Below are positions 21,655-32,796 of a stretch of DNA of 64,000 nucleotides, piece after piece (position 1 is the first letter of the stretch; every line of letters starts with the position of its first letter). Under the pieces are notes generated by a model. That model had not been told where the DNA came from and did not search any database. It worked only from the letters and a program-made list of their open reading frames with translations. The position numbers and the translations under genes are program-made. The stretch is from Nannochloropsis oceanica. Its lineage: Eukaryota; Sar; Eustigmatophyceae; Eustigmatales; Monodopsidaceae. The stretch spans positions 806,001-870,000 of the forward strand of contig CP038133.1 in assembly GCA_004519485.1 (NCBI GenBank). The letters are read 5' to 3'.

Positions 21655-24537
21655 ATGCGCAAGGCCGCCTTGTCAAGCGCCGAGGCGGAGCGCGCCTCCT
21701 CCTTCTACGAATCCCGGCGCCCGACCGCCTCCACTATCAGCTCCAAGAATAAGGACAGCGACGACGACAATGAAGAGGAGTTTAAAAAGCTTGAGCCACA
21801 GCCGTCCGCCCAGGCAGATCCGGTGGTTTTGGAGCCTCTCCCCCTTCCGCCCCCGCCTCCTCCGGGTTCCATTCCCTCTCCCACTCTTGCGATCGGTGTC
21901 CTCCCAAGCAACCCACATCACGACCCACCCCCAACCCCCCTGTCACATTACCCTCCCCCTCCCCCTCCCCCACATATCCATCCCCCGCACCCTCACCACC
22001 ATCCGCACCCGCACCACCACCAACATCACCACCATCACCACCACGGCCCCGACGATGATGGCCTGATGCCCCCCCTTCCCCCCTCCACCTTCCCCGGACT
22101 CCTCCCCTCTCCTCCCCCACCACATCATCTCGGTACGAGCCCATCCCATCCTCGTCCCCACCATCTCGGCCCCCATCCCAACGTGAAGAACATGCAAGGC
22201 CAAGGCCAAGGCGGCTGGAATTGGAACACCACTGCGCAGAGTGTTCTCCCCCCCGGCTCCGTTCCCATCAAATCCGGGAAATTCAGTAAAAGCGAATCAC
22301 AGGCCATTCTCCTCTCCGTGCAATCATATTGTGCCGCGCATAACGTAACCGTCCATCGTCTATGCAGCGAGAACGCGCACCGAGGGGATCTCAAAGGAGC
22401 CTGGTTAGAAATCGCAAAGGTCCTGCCGAATCGAACAGTTCAAGCCGTCTATAGGCACGGCCTACGAAAATTACATTCGTTTAAGAGGGGTAAATGGAGC
22501 GAAGAGGAGGAGAGGAGGCTTATGGAACTGGTGGCGGTGAACGGGCCCAAGTGGGTGAAGTTTCAGGAAGAGTTGAATAGGTCGGCAGATGCCTGTAGGG
22601 ATAAGCATCGGGAGTTGTCGACGGGCGTGATGGGGAAGGCATGGAGAGGAGGGGAAGGAGGAGGGGGGGGGCTGAATCTGGAGGAGGAGGAAGGTCAAAA
22701 GCTGGAAGAGGAGAGTCTGGAGATGGAGGATGAGAGGGATGGTGGTGGTGGTGAAAGGGAGAAGAAGGAGGAGAAGAAAAAGAAGAGGAAGAGGGAGGAG
22801 GACCAAGGGACAAAGCCACCAGCGGAGGATAAAATCAGCGAAGATTCTTCATCCTCCTCCAGCTCCTCAGAGGGTGAGAAAGAGAAGGAGGATCAGGAAG
22901 AAGGAGGAGAAGGAGGTGGTGGCATACGAAAGATGGAGGCTCGGAAGGAGAAGGAAAGGCACGAAAAGATGAAGAAGAAGAAGAAGAAGAAGAAGAAAAT
23001 GCAGAGTGAGGGGAAAAAGGGCAAGGAGGGTGAAATGGAAGAAAATGTGATAAAGCATCAAGGCGATCAGCGGGAGAAGAACGAGGAGGAGGAGGAGGAG
23101 GAGGAGGAGGAGGAGGAGGAGGAGGAGGAGGAGGAGGAGGAGGAGGAGGAGGAGGAGGAGGAGGAGAAGGAAGAGGGGGAGGGGGAGGGGGAGGGGGTTG
23201 AGGGAAAGGGGGACGGTGATGCCCGCCCGGGGATGAACAATTTGGAATCTCGCGACGTCAAGAAGAAAGCCTCCGGGCGCTGGTCGGAGGAGGAGGAAAA
23301 GCACTTTGTCGATGTGGTGTGTGATTACCTGGGAAGGCCCAGGGGGACGCCCGTGACCCAACTGCCGAGAGAGGGGATCAACTGGACAGAGGTGGCGCAC
23401 CGCCTCCAATCAGCCCGCAGCCGGATTCACTGCTTGAATAAGTGGGGGCAAATCCAAGGCAAGTTCCGACGCTTGGAAGAGCGGCAACTGTCAGCGGCAG
23501 CTCTCGCAGCCGCCCAAGGCGGGAATGATTGTGGTGGTGGAGGAGGAGGGGGGCCCTCCATAGTTCCTCTCCTCTCATCTTCGGCGGCTGCAGCTGTCCC
23601 TCCCTCCCTTCCTCCCCCTGACTTGGAGAGTGTCCCGCGCGCCGCCCCATTCATCACAACCTGCCTTCACCCGTCCTCCTCCCTGGCCTCTGCCCTCCCT
23701 CTCTCCCTCCCTCCCTCCGCCTCCGCCGCCATAACTGCTGCGGCTGCTTCGAACTCCTCCACATTCAAACTTGAAAATTTGAATCAAGATTTGAAATTGC
23801 TGGGAAGGCTGATAGAGCTCGCGCCCGCGGAGGAGAGCGAGGTAGTGTGGTCTCGAATGCCCGTACGGAACGCTCTGCAGCGTTGGGGCAAGCTGAAGGC
23901 ATGGGGACAGCGAGGAGGAGGAGGAGGGGGAGGGGGTAGAAGGGAGGGAGCGATGATTCCTGTGGGACAGGGAGCGTTTGTGGCGGCGGTGATCGGGATT
24001 AAGGGGGAGGTGGAGGAGGAGCTGAGAAGGACTGTAGCTCGGTTGGAGAAGAAGGTGGTGAGGGAACAGTATAGCAAGGAGAAGGAGAGGAGGAGGGAGG
24101 AGGATCGGGTCAGATCGCGGGAAAGGAAGGAGGAGAGGAGGAGGAGGAAGGCTGAGGAGAGAAGGGAGAGGGAGAGGAAAAGGGCGGCAAAAGAGAAAAG
24201 GTTAAGGGAGAAGAGGAGGGAGAGTGGGTTGGAGGCGATCGGAATCTTGGCCTCCTTGGCCTGTAAGCCTGCGTCGTCGGTGGAGGGAGGGAGCGAGGAA
24301 GGGGGAGAGGAGGAGGACATTGTGGTGACGAGCGACAGCGAGAAGGAGGGGGAGAAGGGGGAGGAAGCGGACGTAGGGGAGGAGGAGGAGGAGGAGGAGG
24401 AAGAGGGGGGGAAGGGCGGGCCGAAGGTGGGGGTGAAGGGGAGGCGGTTGGTGAAAAAGAGGAAAAGCCCGCATAGGAGGAAGAGGAAGGGGGATAGGAG
24501 GCAGGAGGAGGAGGACTCTGAGACGGAAGAGGAGTAA
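21655..24537 (+). CDS. REB1/TTF1-like Myb-domain DNA-binding protein
   Basis: A single-exon frame of 960 residues from the chosen ATG (MRKAALSSAEAERASSFYES). Its layout resembles REB1, TTF1 and DMTF1 proteins, which bind rDNA terminators or promoters. It has a helical leader with LKGAWLEIAKVLPNRTVQAV then YRHGLRKLHSFKRGKWSEEE (residues about 245-285) opening a Myb repeat that ends SADACRDKHREL. A second SANT-like repeat begins SGRWSEEEEKHFVDVV (about 540) and runs through INWTEVAHRLQSARSRIHC. A third, weaker piece is VVWSRMPVRNALQRWGKLK. The N-terminus is rich in Pro and His; the middle has a run of about 30 Glu (23083-23166). The C-terminus is a charged coiled region with basic nuclear signals. 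The frame is open upstream to 21316, but that part lacks coding character. An rDNA role is inferred from the family. Confidence 0.75.
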   Translation: MRKAALSSAEAERASSFYESRRPTASTISSKNKDSDDDNEEEFKKLEPQPSAQADPVVLEPLPLPPPPPPGSIPSPTLAIGVLPSNPHHDPPPTPLSHYPPPPPPPHIHPPHPHHHPHPHHHQHHHHHHHGPDDDGLMPPLPPSTFPGLLPSPPPPHHLGTSPSHPRPHHLGPHPNVKNMQGQGQGGWNWNTTAQSVLPPGSVPIKSGKFSKSESQAILLSVQSYCAAHNVTVHRLCSENAHRGDLKGAWLEIAKVLPNRTVQAVYRHGLRKLHSFKRGKWSEEEERRLMELVAVNGPKWVKFQEELNRSADACRDKHRELSTGVMGKAWRGGEGGGGGLNLEEEEGQKLEEESLEMEDERDGGGGEREKKEEKKKKRKREEDQGTKPPAEDKISEDSSSSSSSSEGEKEKEDQEEGGEGGGGIRKMEARKEKERHEKMKKKKKKKKKMQSEGKKGKEGEMEENVIKHQGDQREKNEEEEEEEEEEEEEEEEEEEEEEEEEEEEKEEGEGEGEGVEGKGDGDARPGMNNLESRDVKKKASGRWSEEEEKHFVDVVCDYLGRPRGTPVTQLPREGINWTEVAHRLQSARSRIHCLNKWGQIQGKFRRLEERQLSAAALAAAQGGNDCGGGGGGGPSIVPLLSSSAAAAVPPSLPPPDLESVPRAAPFITTCLHPSSSLASALPLSLPPSASAAITAAAASNSSTFKLENLNQDLKLLGRLIELAPAEESEVVWSRMPVRNALQRWGKLKAWGQRGGGGGGGGRREGAMIPVGQGAFVAAVIGIKGEVEEELRRTVARLEKKVVREQYSKEKERRREEDRVRSRERKEERRRRKAEERRERERKRAAKEKRLREKRRESGLEAIGILASLACKPASSVEGGSEEGGEEEDIVVTSDSEKEGEKGEEADVGEEEEEEEEEGGKGGPKVGVKGRRLVKKRKSPHRRKRKGDRRQEEEDSETEEE
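23083..23166 (+). repeat. GAG trinucleotide repeat coding poly-Glu
   Basis: A nearly pure GAG run of about 28 units inside the REB1-like gene, read as poly-Glu. Because it is in frame, length changes alter only the acidic tract. Confidence 0.9.
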
Positions 24538-25879
24538 TGTTGAGAGAAAGAGGGAAGGAGGAAGGGAGGAGTGGATGTACATATTAGTGTATTACGAATT
24601 TAATCCATCCCGTAGGTGAGGAATCGAAAGAGAAATTCTGAGAAGGGATGGGAGGGGAGGGAGGGAGCCAGGGAAGGAGAGGGTTGGGCAGTACGTATGG
24701 GTGCATCTTTGGTCAAGTGCATATAAATGAAGAGGGAAGAGTATCGCTAGGATTGAATGCTGGAATTAGTACACAAAGAACCGGAGGAAAGAAAAGCGAA
24801 GAGAGTGGTGACAGAACGCAAGTGACGAGGGAGAGAAGAAGAAGAAGAACAAGACAGGAACAAGAACAACAAACGAGCAAGGAGAACGAGAAGAGGGGAA
24901 AAGTCGAATCGAATGGAAAGAGGAAGGAGGAAATGGAGTTTTAATAAAAGCAGCAGCAGCAGCAGCAGCAGAAACGCAATCAAAAGCAGAAGTAACAAGC
25001 GAAACACGGAAAGCGATAGTAAAAGACAAGTGTGTCAGTCACACAAGAATGAACACCCTCCTGGCATTCAGTGGTTGTTGATTTCTCCTCTTGTTTTCCC
25101 CCCCTTCTCCCCCTCGAGGCGTCGGTGGCTACATCGCATTGCAGTACCTTCCATCGTCGGCCTTTTTCCATGCACAAAAGAAGTAAGCAATGCTGTGCTT
25201 CCGACGTCCCTCCTTCTTGTCTGCTCGGCACTTCTCTTTGTCAGAGATCTCGGCAGCCCAGTGCGTGTGACATGGCATGCGTCTCTCTCTCTATCGCCCT
25301 CGCATTTCCTTGGCCGTCCTTTCACTCGCTCGTTTTTCTCGTTTTCTTATGTGTTCCTCTCCTTTGCCCTGTTGATATTTCCTTTCTTCTCTCATGCGTC
25401 CCTTGGCTTCATCAACAAAGACATATCACTGATGTCGTCCGTATTGTTCCGTACTGTTCATTGCATTCCTACAATTTACTCGGTCTCGTGTGCTTTCGAC
25501 CTATATGTCTATACATATATGTATGATATATATCCTCATACGTTGTTTTTCCTCCTCCGCCTTTATTCATTCACGCACGTGATACACACACATCCACAGA
25601 GAAGACGCTGTATATATGTTTTGTGTCCTATCTGACTCCAGCAGTCCTCTTCTATATTCGTACTTTATTGACTTCTTCCTCTCACACATACGTATCCACA
25701 ATTTGTCCACGATCTAACGCATGTCCTCCGTCTTCCTTCCCTCCCTTCTTCTCTCCCTCTATCCCTGCTTCCACGCTCGCCCTTGTGTCTTTCCGACCAT
25801 AGCACCCACATGCATTCCTACACACAAATACCACCACACACCACACACACCCACGCACACACCCACACACCCACCCACA

Positions 25880-25932
<53 letters not shown>

Positions 25933-25959
25933 ACGCACACACCCACACACCCACCCACA

Positions 25960-26012
<53 letters not shown>

Positions 26013-26089
26013 ACACCCACACACCCACACACCCACACACACACCCACACACACACACAAATCTTTCGCTCCTTCTTCTTCCTCGGCCA
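24538..26089. other. Convergent intergenic region with CA-rich microsatellite
   Basis: About 1.55 kb between two convergent stop codons. It contains an AGC run at about 24952-24970, T- and C-rich stretches, and a compound CA/CCCACA satellite at 25837-26062. Open frames here are low complexity or lack any family signal. Confidence 0.5.
25837..26062. repeat. Compound (CA)n / CCCACA microsatellite with 80-bp duplication
   Basis: The tract mixes CA runs with CCCACGCACACACCCACAC blocks. The segment starting at 25851 recurs at 25931, so it contains an 80-bp tandem duplication nested in the CA repeat. Confidence 0.92.
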
Positions 26090-29000
26090 TTAGTCCATCA
26101 ACGCCCCTCCTCCGCCCTCCCTCCCTCCTTTCCTGTCCACCTCCTTCAACTCTCGACACACCGCCAGCATTGACTCTATCTGCTCACTATAATTTTTTTT
26201 GAAGCTCTCCTCGCTCCAGGACAACAAAGCAAGCGACGCCTCCAAACACGCCTCCGCCCCCCCTTCCTCCTCTCCTTCCTCTCCCCCGCTCATCATTTCC
26301 AACTTCCCTACTCCCTCATTGTAGAGAGCTGCTGCCAGACGACTTGCAACTCGAAGGAGCGTAGGGGTAGGGGTAGGGGAGAGAAAGCCTGTCTTGGCCT
26401 CTGCTTGAAATTCCTTGACAATTTCCAGGCTTGCGCGAGTGCTACCGACGGCGTGATAGAGGTCTAGATATACCCACAGTGCTTTCTCCCTCCCTCCCTC
26501 CCTTCCTTCCTCCTTCGTCGGACCTTCCGTGGAATGACTCTGGGTGGAGGACGAGGAGGAGAAGGACGAGGAGGAGGGCGTCCGGAGCTGCGGCTGCTGC
26601 TGCTTCTGCAAGGCAAGGCGGAAGAGGGCCAGGGCAGAGGTGCGGAGGGAGGGAGTGGGGGAGGTGAGGAAGGAGGGGCGGAGGCACAGCCTGGCCAAAG
26701 CGTGTAGCACCTCGAAGGGAAGAGAGAGGAGGGTGATGTGCTCCTTACGGATGAGTGCGGGCAGGACAAGGGTCGGGTCATCTTCCTTCCCTCCCTCCCT
26801 CCCGGAGAAAGAAGGAGGGCGGGAGGAGGATGCATGGGAGGAGGGGCGGGAGGACGAGGAAGCGGAGGAAGGAGAGGAGGAGGAAGCCCGAATGAGGACT
26901 TCTAGAAGGAGAGCGGTGACTCGGAGATTATGGAAGAGAGGCGTGAGGGAGGGGAGCTTCGAGGAGGAGGAGGAGAAGGAGGAGGAGGAGGAGGAGGTGA
27001 AGGAGGAGAGGCGTTGCTTAGCTCTTGTGATCTGGGAAAGGTAGTAAATGGACTCATCGGGGGTGAGAAGGGAAGGGGGAAGAGTGAGAGGGGAGGAGGC
27101 AGTGAAGGAGGACGAGAAGGAGGAAGAGGAGGAGGAAGAGGAGGAGGAAGAGCGGGAGGAGAGGGAAGAGGTGATAGCGAGGAAGAGGAGGAGGAGGCCG
27201 TGTTTGTCCTCTTCGATAGTGGAGGAGGCAGGGAGGGAGGACGGTCCGTGTACTGCCTCGTGGAAGCGGTGGGCGGCCACAAAAAAATTTTGCGGTGGTA
27301 GCTGCGGCTGCGCGGAGGGAGAGGGGGAGGACAAAGAGCAGCTGGAGGAAGCAGTAGTAGTAGCAGCTGCCGCAGCAGCAATACCGAAATTCATACACAA
27401 CGCCTTGAACCACTTCAGATCCTCCTGCTGCATCACTGCTGCTGCTGCTGCTGCTGCTTGTCCTTTCCCACCTTCCCCTCCTCCCTCCTCTTCGGTGCTG
27501 TTCTTCGGACTGCTGATATTACTCCTGTTGCTGCTGCTGACGGCATCGAGGGCAGGAAGGGCGAACGTGACAATACCACGCCAAATCTCAACGGCTGCGT
27601 CAGGAAGTGAGAATACATCTTGGGGGTAGGTGAGGAGGGAGGACGAGGGTGGGAGGGCGGACGAAGAAAGAGCCTCGCCTGCGTTGCTGTTGGTGCCACG
27701 GGCGCCGGGAAACGCGGAGGGGGAGGAGGACGAGATGGAGGAGGGGATGGGGATATGGTAGCAGCTGAGGGTCGCCTCGAAAAAAGCTCGGCAGAGCTGC
27801 AGGGGGTTGACCGGCGAGGAAGAGGAGGTGGAGGGGGGGGAGGAAGAGGAAGAGGAAGAGGAAGGGGACAAAACAGCCATCATCGTCTTCCGGCCTCTCC
27901 CCACCTTCCCGTTCTTCCCTCCCTCCCTCCCTTCCTCATCATGGCACTCCTTCCATACCCTCAACGCCTCCGCCAGAATGGTCTTGAGAATGCGCGACGC
28001 CATCGACCGACCCTCCCTCCCTCCCTCCCTCTCTCCCTCCCTCCCTCCCTCCCTCCCTCCCTCGCTCATCATCGTCTCCGCGACGACTCTTGCCATGCTT
28101 TCCAATGCTTCCAACAGCTCTTTCTTCCTCCCACTCCTCCCTCCCTCGGTCTTCACCCCTCCCTCCACTCCAGCGACCAACTCTTTCATCAACCCCAACA
28201 GCGCCTCCTCCTTCTTCCCACCCCCCTCCCTCCCTCCCTCCCTCATCGCCATCAACGTCGACAGCCAGAACAAATTCAGTCGGGCTTTTTCGCTCCTGTA
28301 CCCTCGGACCTCACATGCCTCCCTTGCAACGGCAACGGCCTCTTCTTCCCTCCCTCCCTCCTCCCACACTGCGTGCGCCTTGGTGCACAACACGCTCTCC
28401 TTCCCTCCCTCATCCTCGGCCGACGTCACCGCCAGCAACAAATCGCACAATCTCTGCGTTGTGTGCCAACTGCTCCTGCCTTCGTTCCCTTCCTCTCTCC
28501 CTTCCTCCCCCTCTTCGACCGTTGGAAGGGTGTTATACGCTTGGCTGTGCGTGTGCCAGAGAGCCTTTTGGAGCACGCTTTTAAGGGTGTTCCTGTCCGT
28601 CTCGGTCAGGAGGGAGGGAGAGAGGGAGAGAGGGAAGGAGACGCGGGTGGAGGAGAAGGGGGAGGAGGGGAGGAGGAGGGGAGTAAGGGTAGAGAGGAGG
28701 CGGGAGATGAGAGCCTGATAGGTGGACGGAGGATGGGTGCTGCTGGTGGCTTGTAACGCACTGCCCAAAAGGGAGGCTTGCTCGAGGAGGATGGATGCAG
28801 CCTGCAGGTCCTTCTCCTTCCCTGCCTCCCTCCCATCCCCTCCCATCCCCCCGGAGGAGGAGAAGGAAGAGGATGAGGAAGAGGAGGGGAAGGAGCAACA
28901 GCGGGTCAGTATTGAGTCAAACACGGCAAAGGTCTGAGGATGGTATCGCCCACACGCTATTAGGGCCCTCGCCCCCTTCAGAGCAGAGGGTAAGTCACGG

Positions 29001-30748
29001 TCCACAAGACGCAGGATGACGATAGTGGCGCCCTCCTGCCCTTCCTCCGTCCCTCCTCGGAGGAGATAGCTCACTTTGGCTAGTTCAAGCTTGGGCTGGG
29101 CGAGGAAGAGGGGAGGGGAGGAGGAGGAGGAGGAGGAGGAGGTGCAAGCATGTGTTTGTTGGAGAGATTCGAGTTCTTGTAAGCACAACAGGGCTTTGCC
29201 GAGGTCGTGGAGTTGAGAATACACGTCAGACAACAGCCAAAGGAGGGAGGCACGGGTCAGGAGAACCCAACGAGGGGGGCAGGGAGGAAGGGAAGACGCG
29301 CGGGTGTGAGTAGAATCACTGGTGTTACTGCTGCTGTTGCTATTGCTGTTGCTGTTGCTGCCAGTAGTTGTGTTGGTGCTGCCTAGGAGCGGCTCAAGCG
29401 TCTGCAACGTTGCAATGATGATGTCCCGCGCCTGTCGATGACATGCCATCGCCGACCATCCCTTACCCTCTCCTCCTCTCTCCCCTTCCCCTCTCCCTCC
29501 TCCTCCCCCTCGCTGACGCACCAACCGTCGGCCCATGTCAGATGCAACCGTAATGGCCCGTTTTAAGAGTAGTTTGGGCATGGCCGAGGCAATCTCAAGC
29601 AAAATCACCGTGAGCCGCGTCACCTCCTGGGCTTCCTTCTGCGTCAGTCCTCCGCCTCTCCCCCCCTTCCTCCCCCTCTCCGTGGACCGTCTCTTCCAAA
29701 TCAAGTCCAAAAGCACCTCCACACTCTTACTAGCCGCCACCACCACCGCCTCTGATTCCATCCCCCTCGCCGCCGCCCACCCACCCTCCCACCCTCCCTC
29801 CCCCTCGCCAAGCGCCCTCCAGGTATCCACACACAGTGTCGCCGCCTGCACACACTCCTCCCGAAACCCTCCCTGCTTTTCTTCCTCCTTTTCTTCCTCC
29901 TCCTCATCTCCCCCCTGCTTCTCCGTTTCGCACGCCGCTGCTCCGTACAGATCGATCGCCACCTTAGCCGTGACTTTCACTCGCTCACACTGCCCTTCCT
30001 CCGTCCCTGCCCCACTGCGCAGCCAGAGGAGGTAGAGCGCAACGGCCTTGATGACAAGCCGGGCTTGTCGCGTCTCTTCGTGCCGAGGGGGTCCGATTTT
30101 ACGGAGACGATCTGACAATTTGGTCGCTTGCTGTAGTAGGGCGTAGCGGAAGAGGGCCAAAGCTTGCTGTGTCTTTTCGTCGCTGGCCGTGCTGTGCGTG
30201 CTTGTCGTGGTGGAGGTGATGATGGTATTGTCGTCGGCTCCCTCCAACTTGTTCTTGGCCTCCCCCTTATCTTCATATTTCTTCATCAACTCCTTCTCCT
30301 TGTCTCCCCCTTCATCTCCTTCTTCTCCGAGGCCTCCTTCTCGTCCTCCGTCTCTTCCTCCTCCCATTCCTTCCTTCTCATCGTTGGTGTTGCTGCTGCA
30401 GGTCGATCTCGCTGCCGCCGCAGTTGCCTTCTTGGCAGCGACATCCAGTGCCACCATCCACTCGCGGCTTTCTCGGAGTGTATGGATGAGGGCATGGAGA
30501 TCTCGTTGCACAAGGCACTTGCCCCGCTGGATCTCGTCGAGCGTGCCGTTTAGACGCGTGATGGCCTCCACAAAACGCTGCTGGCCGGCGTCCATGATTG
30601 TGACGTAATCCTTCGAGATAGGTTTGGGGTCTCGCCTGTGAAGGGGCTTGGGGGGGAAGGAGGGGGCGGGAGGAGGGTATGTTGAGGAGGGAGGAGGAAG
30701 AGGAGGAAGAGGAGGAGGAGGAGGAGCTTGAGAGGCTGTGCGTGCCAC
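26090..30748 (-). CDS. Large helical-repeat protein, possibly SPO22/ZIP4-like
   Basis: A single-exon frame of 1552 residues. Between low-complexity Gly/Arg/Glu and Ser inserts it carries many amphipathic helices, such as [53 protein letters not shown] and [11 protein letters not shown]. The spacing of Trp, Leu and Ala is like TPR solenoids. The segments [12 protein letters not shown] and [14 protein letters not shown], and the all-helical layout, recall SPO22/ZIP4/TEX11 meiotic crossover proteins, but I cannot confirm this by eye. There is no transmembrane segment, and a Pro-rich stretch opens the protein ([20 protein letters not shown]). A later Met (MDAGQQRF, residue 52) could be the true start. 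The GGGA/CCCT tetranucleotide is read here as REGG and SPPS blocks. Confidence 0.5.
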   Translation of the reverse strand: MARTASQAPPPPPLPPLPPPSSTYPPPAPSFPPKPLHRRDPKPISKDYVTIMDAGQQRFVEAITRLNGTLDEIQRGKCLVQRDLHALIHTLRESREWMVALDVAAKKATAAAARSTCSSNTNDEKEGMGGGRDGGREGGLGEEGDEGGDKEKELMKKYEDKGEAKNKLEGADDNTIITSTTTSTHSTASDEKTQQALALFRYALLQQATKLSDRLRKIGPPRHEETRQARLVIKAVALYLLWLRSGAGTEEGQCERVKVTAKVAIDLYGAAACETEKQGGDEEEEEKEEEKQGGFREECVQAATLCVDTWRALGEGEGGWEGGWAAARGMESEAVVVAASKSVEVLLDLIWKRRSTERGRKGGRGGGLTQKEAQEVTRLTVILLEIASAMPKLLLKRAITVASDMGRRLVRQRGGGGGRGEGERGGEGKGWSAMACHRQARDIIIATLQTLEPLLGSTNTTTGSNSNSNSNSSSNTSDSTHTRASSLPPCPPRWVLLTRASLLWLLSDVYSQLHDLGKALLCLQELESLQQTHACTSSSSSSSSPPLFLAQPKLELAKVSYLLRGGTEEGQEGATIVILRLVDRDLPSALKGARALIACGRYHPQTFAVFDSILTRCCSFPSSSSSSSFSSSGGMGGDGREAGKEKDLQAASILLEQASLLGSALQATSSTHPPSTYQALISRLLSTLTPLLLPSSPFSSTRVSFPLSLSPSLLTETDRNTLKSVLQKALWHTHSQAYNTLPTVEEGEEGREEGNEGRSSWHTTQRLCDLLLAVTSAEDEGGKESVLCTKAHAVWEEGGREEEAVAVAREACEVRGYRSEKARLNLFWLSTLMAMREGGREGGGKKEEALLGLMKELVAGVEGGVKTEGGRSGRKKELLEALESMARVVAETMMSEGGREGGREGEREGGREGRSMASRILKTILAEALRVWKECHDEEGREGGKNGKVGRGRKTMMAVLSPSSSSSSSSPPSTSSSSPVNPLQLCRAFFEATLSCYHIPIPSSISSSSPSAFPGARGTNSNAGEALSSSALPPSSSLLTYPQDVFSLPDAAVEIWRGIVTFALPALDAVSSSNRSNISSPKNSTEEEGGGEGGKGQAAAAAAAVMQQEDLKWFKALCMNFGIAAAAAATTTASSSCSLSSPSPSAQPQLPPQNFFVAAHRFHEAVHGPSSLPASSTIEEDKHGLLLLFLAITSSLSSRSSSSSSSSSSSFSSSFTASSPLTLPPSLLTPDESIYYLSQITRAKQRLSSFTSSSSSSFSSSSSKLPSLTPLFHNLRVTALLLEVLIRASSSSPSSASSSSRPSSHASSSRPPSFSGREGGKEDDPTLVLPALIRKEHITLLSLPFEVLHALARLCLRPSFLTSPTPSLRTSALALFRLALQKQQQPQLRTPSSSSFSSSSSTQSHSTEGPTKEEGREGGREKALWVYLDLYHAVGSTRASLEIVKEFQAEAKTGFLSPTPTPTLLRVASRLAAALYNEGVGKLEMMSGGEEGEEEGGAEACLEASLALLSWSEESFKKNYSEQIESMLAVCRELKEVDRKGGREGGGGALMD

Positions 30749-31201
30749 GAGGAGGAGGAAAGAAGAGAAGGAGCATTTACGTGATCGTGCACTGCGGAAG
30801 GATGAAGGATGTTGTGTGGCTCACTTATCACTGACCAAGTTGCCCTTTTGCGACCCCCCCCCCGCCAACCCCGCCCCTATAAAGTGCCCGCGATGAGATT
30901 GGAAGGCTTAGCGAGGCAGGAGGGGGGGGAAAGGCTCAGACTATTGCACGGGGCTTTTCAGACACTTGTTCTGGATTGTTTTGCTTTAAAAGTCGACGTT
31001 AATTAGGATAGGGAAGTCTATACCTCTAGAGATCGATGGCTGGGGAGATTTTCAATGGCACGTCAAAACGTCACATACCAAGCACTCAAAAAGAATACCC
31101 AGCAGCAAACCAGCTGTGAGTGACCCTACCATGCCTCCACACACATTTGACGCGCAACAAACCCACACATGCGTACATCCCCCACCCGGACGAACAGAAA
31201 C
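30749..31201. promoter_or_regulatory. Divergent promoter region between the helical protein and FAM98
   Basis: About 0.45 kb between head-to-head start codons. It includes a C-run followed by CCTATAAAG at about 30876-30884, which looks like a TATA box in the plus orientation. No transcription start can be fixed from sequence. Confidence 0.4.
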
Positions 31202-32632
31202 ATGGCCTCTTTTTCATTGCTGTGGGAACAGCTTCAGGGCCTTGAAGACGCGTCGCCGCTCCCTTTGCTCCTTCCCCTCGACGAAGCACAGCGTGCGGCG
31301 GACGATGGGGGGGAGGCCGCATTTGCCTCCTTACTGAGGCAAGCAAGCGCCCAACCATTCGTCCTTGGCACCAATGACATGAGCAGCAACGATAAATCCC
31401 CAATTCTAAAGCTGGCGGATGCCTTGAGGGAAGGCATTGAGGAATTGGAGGCGGCAGTAGCATTAGCAGCAAGCAATGGTGGCGCGGCAGCAAACGGAGC
31501 AGCAGTCATGAACGTCCAGGACAACAGCAAGAGTAGCACCAGTATTGAAGCATTTTTAACAGGACGTGGATACCCTTATGCCCTTGACAACTCCGTTGAT
31601 ATCCTCACTTTCCTGGCAGCCGAACTGCAAGTGGCGCGTGTCCTAGCTACTCGCCAAGCCCCTTCCTCCTCCCCCTCCTCCACAAAGACGAATAGCGAAA
31701 TTCAATTCATCTTCCGGATACTCACCAAGGCCCTCAAAAGCCTCGATATATCCGCTACCTCCTCCTCCGTCCCTCCTTCCGCGTCCCCCTCTTCTCTCCC
31801 CTCCCTCCTCACCCTCGTTGAATCCGCTCTAGATGCCCGGCTAGCCGCTCTTCCCCTCAATTACATCACGCAAGACGAACGTCTCGTTGCCCCTTCCCCT
31901 TCCTCTACGTCTTCTACCCCCTCCCCCTCCACTACCACCGGCGTTTCCACGCCCTCCGTACAACTCACACCAAAGCAGAGAGCCGTCCTCACCGACATTG
32001 ACATGAACCTCCGGCATGACTTCGCACTCCGCAGACGCATGCTTCTCAAACGTCTTGACGTGACCCTTCAGTCTTTTTTATGGGCCCAGAAAGCAAAGGG
32101 CGTGGAAGCGACCATCGTGTCGGCCGTGAATGGTAAAAGGGAGGGGCTGAGGGAGGAAGCGAGGGAGGACATTGGGGTGGACGCTGGTTTGAACGCGGGG
32201 AAAAGTGTCATGTACCTCCAGGCCTGTAAGATCACGCAGGAGAGGGGGGTAGGGTTAGGGAAGGAGTTAGTGAAGAAATTGGTTATTGGGGCGGTGCCTG
32301 ACCGGGGAGGGAGGGCGAATGAGATGAGACCGAGTAAGAGTGAGGGGTGGGGAGGAGGAGGTGGAGGAGGGAGGGGGGGGAGGGGAGGGGGAGGAGGGAG
32401 GGGCGGTGGAGGGTGGCGGGGGAAGAAGAAGAGTGGTGGTGGAGGAGGAGGAGGAGGAGGAGGAGGAGGAGGAGGGGCAGAAAGGGAAGGAGGAGGGAGG
32501 GAAGGAGGAAGGGGAAGAGGGAGAGGGGGGGGTAGGGGGGGGGGGGGGGGGGGAGGAAGAGAAAATGGAAGAGGGGGAGGTGGTGGCAGTGGAGGAGTAA
32601 ACGTTTGTGGGGATAGTGGAGGAGAGAAATAA
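31202..32632 (+). CDS. FAM98: FAM98-family protein (tRNA-ligase complex subunit type)
   Basis: FAM98 proteins accompany RTCB, DDX1 and CGI-99 in the metazoan tRNA splicing ligase complex and in RNA granules. The intronless frame gives 476 residues from MASFSLLWEQLQGLED. Family blocks are present in order: ILTFLAAELQVARVL, then the hallmark RRRMLLKRLDVTLQSFLWAQ, then KLVIGAVPDRGGRANEM. The last 90 residues are a Gly/Arg-rich tail, as in animal FAM98A/B. The N-terminal half resembles the calponin-homology-like fold of the family and contains Ser/Pro-rich loops. An in-frame Met 11 codons upstream lies in less convincing sequence. The gene converges with FAM177, the two stops being only 164 bp apart. 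Confidence 0.87.
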   Translation: MASFSLLWEQLQGLEDASPLPLLLPLDEAQRAADDGGEAAFASLLRQASAQPFVLGTNDMSSNDKSPILKLADALREGIEELEAAVALAASNGGAAANGAAVMNVQDNSKSSTSIEAFLTGRGYPYALDNSVDILTFLAAELQVARVLATRQAPSSSPSSTKTNSEIQFIFRILTKALKSLDISATSSSVPPSASPSSLPSLLTLVESALDARLAALPLNYITQDERLVAPSPSSTSSTPSPSTTTGVSTPSVQLTPKQRAVLTDIDMNLRHDFALRRRMLLKRLDVTLQSFLWAQKAKGVEATIVSAVNGKREGLREEAREDIGVDAGLNAGKSVMYLQACKITQERGVGLGKELVKKLVIGAVPDRGGRANEMRPSKSEGWGGGGGGGRGGRGGGGGRGGGGWRGKKKSGGGGGGGGGGGGGGAEREGGGREGGRGRGRGGGRGGGGGGGRENGRGGGGGSGGVNVCGDSGGEK

Positions 32633-32796
32633 GAAATCAGAGTATCAAAAGTAAAGTAATTAGAGAAACGGCTCACTTGAGAGAAAGTCGTTGATTGAAT
32701 ATAACATTTCTGTAGTCATCGTTTTCGCTCATCACCTAGTTTGAATGCCCTAATTCTAATCTACACTTACCCCTTTCTCATAACCTACAAAGTACT

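Noticed and set aside
24913-25635. Plus-strand open frame of 240 codons
   Set aside because: Composition is pyrimidine-driven (Ser, Phe, Leu), with no domain, no splice logic and no conserved motif; it lies between two convergent genes.
25837-26062. CRISPR-like regular repeats
   Set aside because: It is a CA microsatellite with no distinct spacers, in a eukaryotic context.
27048-28756. Long plus-strand open frames opposite the large helical protein
   Set aside because: They are antisense readings of Ser/Gly-rich codons and CCCT arrays; the minus-strand frame is far longer and contains non-repetitive helices.
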